Below are positions 41,101-48,800 of a DNA stretch of 64,000 nt, in pieces. Below the pieces are notes generated by a model. The model did not search any database and was not told the origin of the DNA. It saw only the letters and a program-made list of their open reading frames with translations. Within the stretch, counting starts at the first letter, position 1; each line of letters starts with the position of its first letter. The DNA comes from Branchipolynoe longqiensis. Its lineage: Eukaryota; Annelida; Polychaeta; Phyllodocida; Polynoidae. Both the position numbers and the translations under genes were made by a program. The stretch lies in contig CM059198.1 of the NCBI GenBank assembly GCA_030323885.1, positions 55,826,917 through 55,890,916 of the forward strand, in the 5' to 3' direction.

Positions 41101-42701
41101 ATATGGAACCTATGCGTAGCGTATGCATAGCGTATGCGTAGCGTATGCATAGCGTATGAGTAGCATATGAGTCAAGATCGATGTCGAGACCTATGGCATA
41201 CGCTTGGAATACGCTGTGCATACGCTGTGCATATGCTGTGCATACGCTAGGAGTACGCTCCCATACGTAACTCGTAGGTTATGCGTACACTACATACGCT
41301 AGAGATAGGCCGGTGACGCAAGTTGAGCGTATGCGTAACCTACGCCGGCGCACCCCTAGCATACGAGGAGCGTACACCGGCGTACAAGGAGCGTACACCG
41401 GCGTATGAGTAGCATATGAGTAGCGCATAAACCATATGCTCCCATAGGTCGAGATTTTTTGAGCATGCACAACAAAATTTGGACGGACGGACAGGAGAAA
41501 GCGTATGGCGGCGTACAATGGCATACGCCGGCACATGACGGCCTATGCGTAGCGTATGGCGGCGTACAATAGCATACGCCGGCACATGACGGCCTATGCA
41601 TAGCGTATGGCGGCGTATGCCGACGTATATGACGTAATGCGCCTACGCCGCTGTACGCTCCCGCAAAAAACCCTAATGTGACAGCCCCTTAAGTCTCTGC
41701 ATGACCCGTGCCTCTCCCTCCACTTCGGCCCCCCTTCCCTCCTCTCCCCTCCCCTCCTCTCGGCTCCTCTCCCCTCCCCACCTGAAGTTAACTGTGGGCG
41801 CCTATGAATAAAAGGGGGGCAGGGGGGAGGCGTAGCATTAATCGGGAGGGATAGGGTGGTTCAGCTCCGACTCGGTCCCGAATTACCCAGATGGCCCAAG
41901 CAATATGGACAATGTAATTGTAAATGTTTAATCAATACACATGTATGTATCTATGTATGTATGTATACAACATATAACTACTATTTTATATGTGAATTGT
42001 CAAACTATACCATATGTAAGTATTAGAATGATTAATATTGTTAATTCAGCTGATTTGAGCTAGCTGCTGATGACAATGTCAGACTACATGTACATATATT
42101 GTAAATAAATGTATTGTCACATGGTTGGAAGACCAGTGCCACGGCGCTGACAAAAGACTTTATTCAATGAATAAACTATATTTACAACAAAGATGAAAGC
42201 GTCACCTCTGACAAACAAAATAATATTAATAATGGTGATTTGACTTCCGGTACATTTGTTGTGGTTTTCTGGCCAGTGCTTGAAGCTAATGAAGGTCTGT
42301 CATTCGGTTATCTTAAGGGAAACCTAATTAAAATCAACGAAAGCGAACAGAATGTGAGATGAGAGATTTACAGGAGTGACTGACTACTCACGTTTTTCCG
42401 GCTTCACCAGCATAGTGCCAGAGTGCGGCTGCCGGTTGACAGCTATCTGGAACTCCGTGAAGCCGTCAGCAAATCCGGACAGCTTCGATTCAATCGCTAT
42501 GTCATATTTGCCATAAGTAAAAGAATCCATCGTCTGGGTCCACAGCGTTTTGCCGTTCTCTGACAGTTGTTGAAAAAGACACACACACAAACACTATTAA
42601 AAATTCATAAGAATTCATAATATTCACCAATATCGCAATACATAGATACCAAGATTTGAAACATATGCATATAACATTATAAGCATTTAGTCACTCACAT
42701 A

Positions 42702-42745
<44 letters not shown>

Positions 42746-42761
42746 GCATACACAAACACAT

Positions 42762-42809
<48 letters not shown>

Positions 42810-45800
42810 CAAGCTTCTGAGCGAGTGTCGTGTGGAAGCACCCGGATGGGGGGGGGGAGAGAGTGAAGGATGCCGGTACCCACCCCACCCAGGAAGGGGG
42901 GGGGGTAGTAGCAAGACACTACAGAGATTGTTACACATGATAACAGTCTTATCACTATCCATATATATATATATACTATATAATTTATTATGAGGATATA
43001 AATAACGGCAGCCAAAGGTCGTTCTGCTTACTTTCAAACTGAGAGATTTCAAATATGAGAGATGTATACATATTACACACATATGTATAAATATACAATA
43101 TATATATAATTATATACATAATATATATTTGTTTGATTGTGACCTTGTGGCTCGGCACACAAACAATGAACCTGTGTTTTACTTAGTGGCCATTCCCATA
43201 GGTTGCACCCAGGGACCGTATGGCCTTGTGCACGGCACATGTGACATACTGACCGGGAAGATAGAGAATAAACATGTTCATTGTCTGTGTGGTACATCGC
43301 AAGATCACAAGCAAACACGGAACAAGGGAACACACCACAAGGAAACAGTCTATTGATACAGGGTCTAATAATAACCTACACTGCCACCATTTCTCAGCAG
43401 GGCGGTTATAATAGAATTAGCCCAGCAGCCTCCAGAACCACTGCCAGCTTTCTCACTTCCTGTCCAACCGATATGCAGGCTTTTTTTTTCTTGAAGATTT
43501 ATACTGCCTATCATGGATAAGCCTGAATAGGCTTGTTTTCAACATTAGACAGTTTGTCGATAGAAAGCCCGAGCCTACACCTTTACCGACCCAAGGGATT
43601 TTTAACCTCCCACACCACATAGACATGGTATGAGAGCAACTGGCCTTTGGTGACGCTGTAAGTTATACACAGCGGTGGAAATCCAAATTGGCAGAGGTGA
43701 GGGCACAGGGAATCGAACCACTGACCTTCAGATTAGGAGTCTGACCTAGAAAAAAGTCAGACACTCTAACCACTCCGCCACAGAGAACACCACAACTCTT
43801 TACCTTAGCCTGTCCCTTCTATTCCACACATCGTATAAACAGTTTGCGTGAATAGGCGCAGGCTTATCTCCAATCATGCTTTCACTGCTTTGCGGGTTAT
43901 TCTCTAAACCTAGGCACCACATTTTTGGCTTCCACGTTACGATGGATATAATTAATTAATTGTTTCTTTTATTGGTAGCACCGATGGATATGACTGATGA
44001 GTTGGGCGGGATCTCTATCTTTTATTGGTAGCAAGTCAAATAATTATTGTTACCTCTGTGTATTAAGTATGTTAGCAATACTACCTATATTTAATCTATC
44101 CGACAAAGGAAATCAAAAGTATACTTCTATGATTGTGTGCTAAAGTGAAAATTTACATATCGAGACCATGCATTTAACCAAACTTTAAAACTTATTTTCT
44201 TGTATGATATAACCTTGTTTGCTTAATTGTAATCAATAACATTTTGTTTGACTTTGTTGTGTATGCTAACACAATGTTCTGGAATGTGTCTTTAATTTCC
44301 ATGTTATACGAGTGATGATAAAAAGGGCGATCACAATACTGAGTGCAGAATTTACACATGTATATAGCCTAATAATCCAGGCATCTTCCCTGATGACTGG
44401 AAAGTAGCCACAGTGACGCCCATACCTAGTCAAGATCCCACAAAATCTCTAGCGAACTACGCCCAATATCGATCCTCCCGCTGCCTGGGAAGATCATAGA
44501 ACAAATAATACATGACCAAATTAAGACATTACTTGAGTCCTCTAACTATTTGACCTACCAGCAAAATGGCTTCAGGAAAAATAAGTCCACCACCTGGGCA
44601 CTGGCTTCTCTACTGGATGAACTTCTGTCAAACATAGACAAGGGTGATCTTACTATCGCACTCTTCCTTGATTTCAAGAAGGCATTTGATACGATCGACC
44701 ACAAAATCCTTGTGCATAAAATGGAGCAAATAGCTTCCTCACAAATTACCTCAGCAATAGAAAACAATACACAAAACTAAGTGATACCAACTCGACCACC
44801 CGAGAAATAAAAACAGGAGTTCCACAGGGTTCCACTCTGGGACCCCTACTGTTTCTAATATTTATAAATGACCTACCTCTAGTTTCCAACAAAGCATCTT
44901 TCACATTATTTGCCGATGATGCAGCACTAACAATACATAACAATAACCATTCCATATCTGCAACCGAGGCTGGAATGGTGCTGGATGGAGTGAATACATG
45001 GTGCCATGAGAATAAAATAACATTAAATGGCACTAAAACTGAGTACATAATCTATGGGCCAAAGCCAGGAAGGCGAGGGCCTGGCCAATACAACTGCAGA
45101 TGGGTGGCTTAGTGCTCCGTGAGGTGCACTCCTATAAGTACCTAGGCACAACTCTCGATGAGACTCTAAAGTGGTACCCAGCAGCTGGCAATACTTAACC
45201 AAACACTGTCACTCAAAATGAACACATTCAGAAAAATAAGGACCTATGTAAGTGAGAATACCACACTGCAGCTGTACAAGTCAACAATACTACCAATTAT
45301 AGACTACAATGATATCATCTATGGATTACGAACACAGCAGCAAGAGACCAAATTACAAAGAATGCAAAACAGAGCTCTGAGAACAGTATTCCAAGGCAAG
45401 ATACTAAGTGTGGTTGAAATGCATAGCAGAGCAGGGCTGGAAACTCTGGATATATGTAGGAACCTACACCTAATGATGCTGATGTATAAACGTGCAAGTG
45501 ATGACAAATACATAGATCGCACAACCAGGGTAATGAGAATAGGGACACAACCCTACTCTGGGTGCCCAACCCTAATACAAATAAGTTAATCAGAGCTCCG
45601 ATATACAAAGGAAGTGTCATGTGGAACTTCCAACCAAAACCAGACAAGCGGGTTCGATCCTTGCCTTTAAAAATGCATACAAAGCTCACCTGGTTATTCA
45701 GGCCCAAAACCTGGCACTGCAAATATATAAAGCGACCTACTGAACGACCCATTGACTTTGACCTCTCTCATGCCTGCTCTCTCCCTGCCTGTCCACCCCC

Positions 45801-48800
45801 TGCCCATAGACCCCTCCCCCGCATCCACATTTTGACAAAGAACTATTATAACTCAATGACATAATAACATTCAAGACCCACTACCACCACTGAATAACTA
45901 CATCTTCAACCATCAAGGCACGCAATATAAACCACTATACATGCACAACATGGCTATTAAAAGACTAACCATTATTAAAACCAAATCTAACTGATATACA
46001 AACACAGCATATGATTTAACCACTAGTGTATATTACTGCACACTCTATGTTGATGCATATACCCTTCACTATGTTGAGTGCCTATGCTGTAAACTATACA
46101 GCATAGGCTGCTCCCCCACTTTCTTTTTTATGTTCAGAATGGGTTGTGCTGCACACAATGCAACACATTACACTTCCAGTATGTACAAATCAAATTTGAT
46201 CGCTCTAAAGGCTGGAAGACCGCTGATAAGAAACAGAGCCAAAAACAGATCATATGAGAGGAGTACTGAGTACATGAAGGCAAGGGAATGGAATACACTG
46301 GGAGTAGAAGAAAGAAGTACAGGGACAATAGAAACATATAAACAATTAATCAAAAGAGAGCTAAATGCACTGCTAGACTAATGACAACAACATATAAAAT
46401 GAATTAAAAAAGAAAAAGAAAGATAGATAAATAAATAAATAGAAAATACACTGATAATTCAAGCAAAGTTTTACATACAAAAGGTAAACTTTAAACTTAA
46501 AATCAAAACCTAATGACCACTAACACAGCAAGGTGAAGACATTCAGAGAAATTAACTATTGGTAACGAAACAATTAACTGATGTAGAACGAACAAACTCA
46601 CAGAGGTTTGGGGGATGTGGGAGAATGCTTACAAACAGAAAGAATGCATGCAGTAGTTAGCTACACAACAACTGAAAGTGATGAAATGAAGGGGAGTCAC
46701 AAGACTATTACTGTCTAGCGGCGAAAACAAGTCATTAGACTTAACCGTTATGGGCAGCATAAATACACCCATCACACACACAAACAAAAGAAAAAAAAGA
46801 CCAGTGCCTCGGCACTGACAAAATATGTATTCAGATGAATAACAATATTTACAAAAAAAAGACACAAAAAAACATATTTCTAAATTTGTATAAGATCCAA
46901 ATAAAAAAATGAAATATTCTTTTTACAAATCTGACATTGTTCATGATGGTTCGCCAACATGGATAATTTGCGCACGAACGAGGAGCCCTACCGTGCCGCC
47001 ACCTGGAGTGTTCCCCCTGCATTTCCCCTGCCGGCTTCACTCAGAACCAAGCCCGCGAGACTGTGACGTCACGATCTCGCACCCCCGAGATTATGATGTC
47101 ATAGCACCTATATATAAGAGCAGCTCACAACCCTCTCACTCACTACCAACCTGGCAGTCAGACGAGCAGCTCAGCCGACCATACACTCAGCCGCCCACCC
47201 AACTCTACAAACGAACATTCACACGCAGAGGGTTGAGGGCCTGAGTTGAACATTCAAACTGTCCTACCAAACTTTCTTACTGTACTTACTTATACATTGC
47301 TTGTTGTCATTAAAATTCCATAACATGGGCTCCTTGTTCGCGTGGTTAATTATGCACAACATGTAAACCTTCATATGAACATGGATTCTGCTATTATTTG
47401 GAATGTCTAAAAAAAAACCTATTACTTGGAAGGTTTTTAGTTTTGGTTTCCACGTCACGCTTTTAGTGCCTAGTTTCAGAGAATGGCACTTGTTTGAATC
47501 AAACCGAACTGAATAACATAACATGGCACAATGCTCACCGACGGATGTAACTGACGAGTCAGGCGGGATCTTTATCTGCTTCCGGTTCCCATTGATGGTG
47601 CTGAAGATGCTGATCTGGATAGTCGGCAGCTTGTTCTCCGGGCAGTTTAGACACTCCAGGGCAAGCATGAATGGCCGGCTCGGATCCACCTTCTGGGCGT
47701 TCCGTTCACAGTTGGCAGCGTTTGGCGGACAGCTGCCGGGAAAGGTTGGTTGATTGTTGGGGTTTTACATCCTGGCAACATCTAAGGTCATATCAGAACG
47801 GGTACCTACTTGTGACAGTGCACATTCATGACAACTTCATAGTGCTGCCCCATTAGGAAATCAGGCCGCCGGCACCATGACCTGATATCCCATTCAGTCA
47901 CATTATCCTGACAGTGAGCTAACCAGTCCTAGCCCTATCCTATTAATGCAGAGTGCCTGGCTAGGAAGTGACAAGTATCAATTTAATTAGTCATTAGTTT
48001 GACTTGACCAGGGTTCGAACCAATTGGTTCAAACGCCACGATCTACCAAAACGGGACACGGATGCTCAACTTATTCGGCCATCCTGTTTGATCGACATTA
48101 CTAGGATAGGGCAAGGAGTGTATGGTTGGCTCAGTGTATGGATAATGTGACTGAGTGGGCTATTGGGTCATGGTGCAAATGGCAGACTGGACGCGATATG
48201 TCCGAATTGCAAAGAGAGCATGACTGGCTTCCTGTGTGGGAGGTCCTGGGTTCCAACCCAAGCTGAGTCAAACCAATGACGTACAAAATTGATACTTGTC
48301 ATAACATAGTGTGGTACTCAACATTAGTAGGATAAGCAAAGAAATGATTAGATCACTATCAATGTAATGAGACTGAGTGTAATGCCCAGTGGCTGAATCG
48401 GTTAGAGCGCTGGCTTCCCATGCAGAAGGTTGAATGTTTCAATCCCAGCGATGTCAAACCAATGTCCTCCAAAATTGATACATGTCACCACTTAGTCTGG
48501 TGCTCAGCATTACTAGGATAGAGCAAGGACTGGTTAGCTCAGTGTCAGGATAATGTGAGAATTGGAAATCAGGTGATGGCGCTGGCAGCATGGTATCCTA
48601 GTGGGACAATACTATAAAGTCCCCATGAGTGCACACTGTCACTAGTCGGTGTGTCTTGATGACCTTAAATGTTACTAGGATGCAAGACTTCAACAAACAT
48701 TGAAACAAACGAGTGCGATATCTGGAAATGGTGCTGGCAGTCTGGTTTCCCAGTGTGGCAACACTATAAAGTAGCTATAAAACACTCGTACTATCACAAG

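Noticed and set aside
40930..41690. Palindromic GCGTATGC clusters as regulatory sites or a CRISPR-like array
   Set aside because: No regular spacing or unique spacers; they are the interior of element H with complementary ends and TTAA flanks.
42691..43082. ORFs of alternating Tyr-Ile
   Set aside because: Translations of the TA microsatellite.
44340..46400. Host gene with reverse transcriptase domain
   Set aside because: Multiple frameshifts, an A-rich tail and LINE motifs show a dead retrotransposon.
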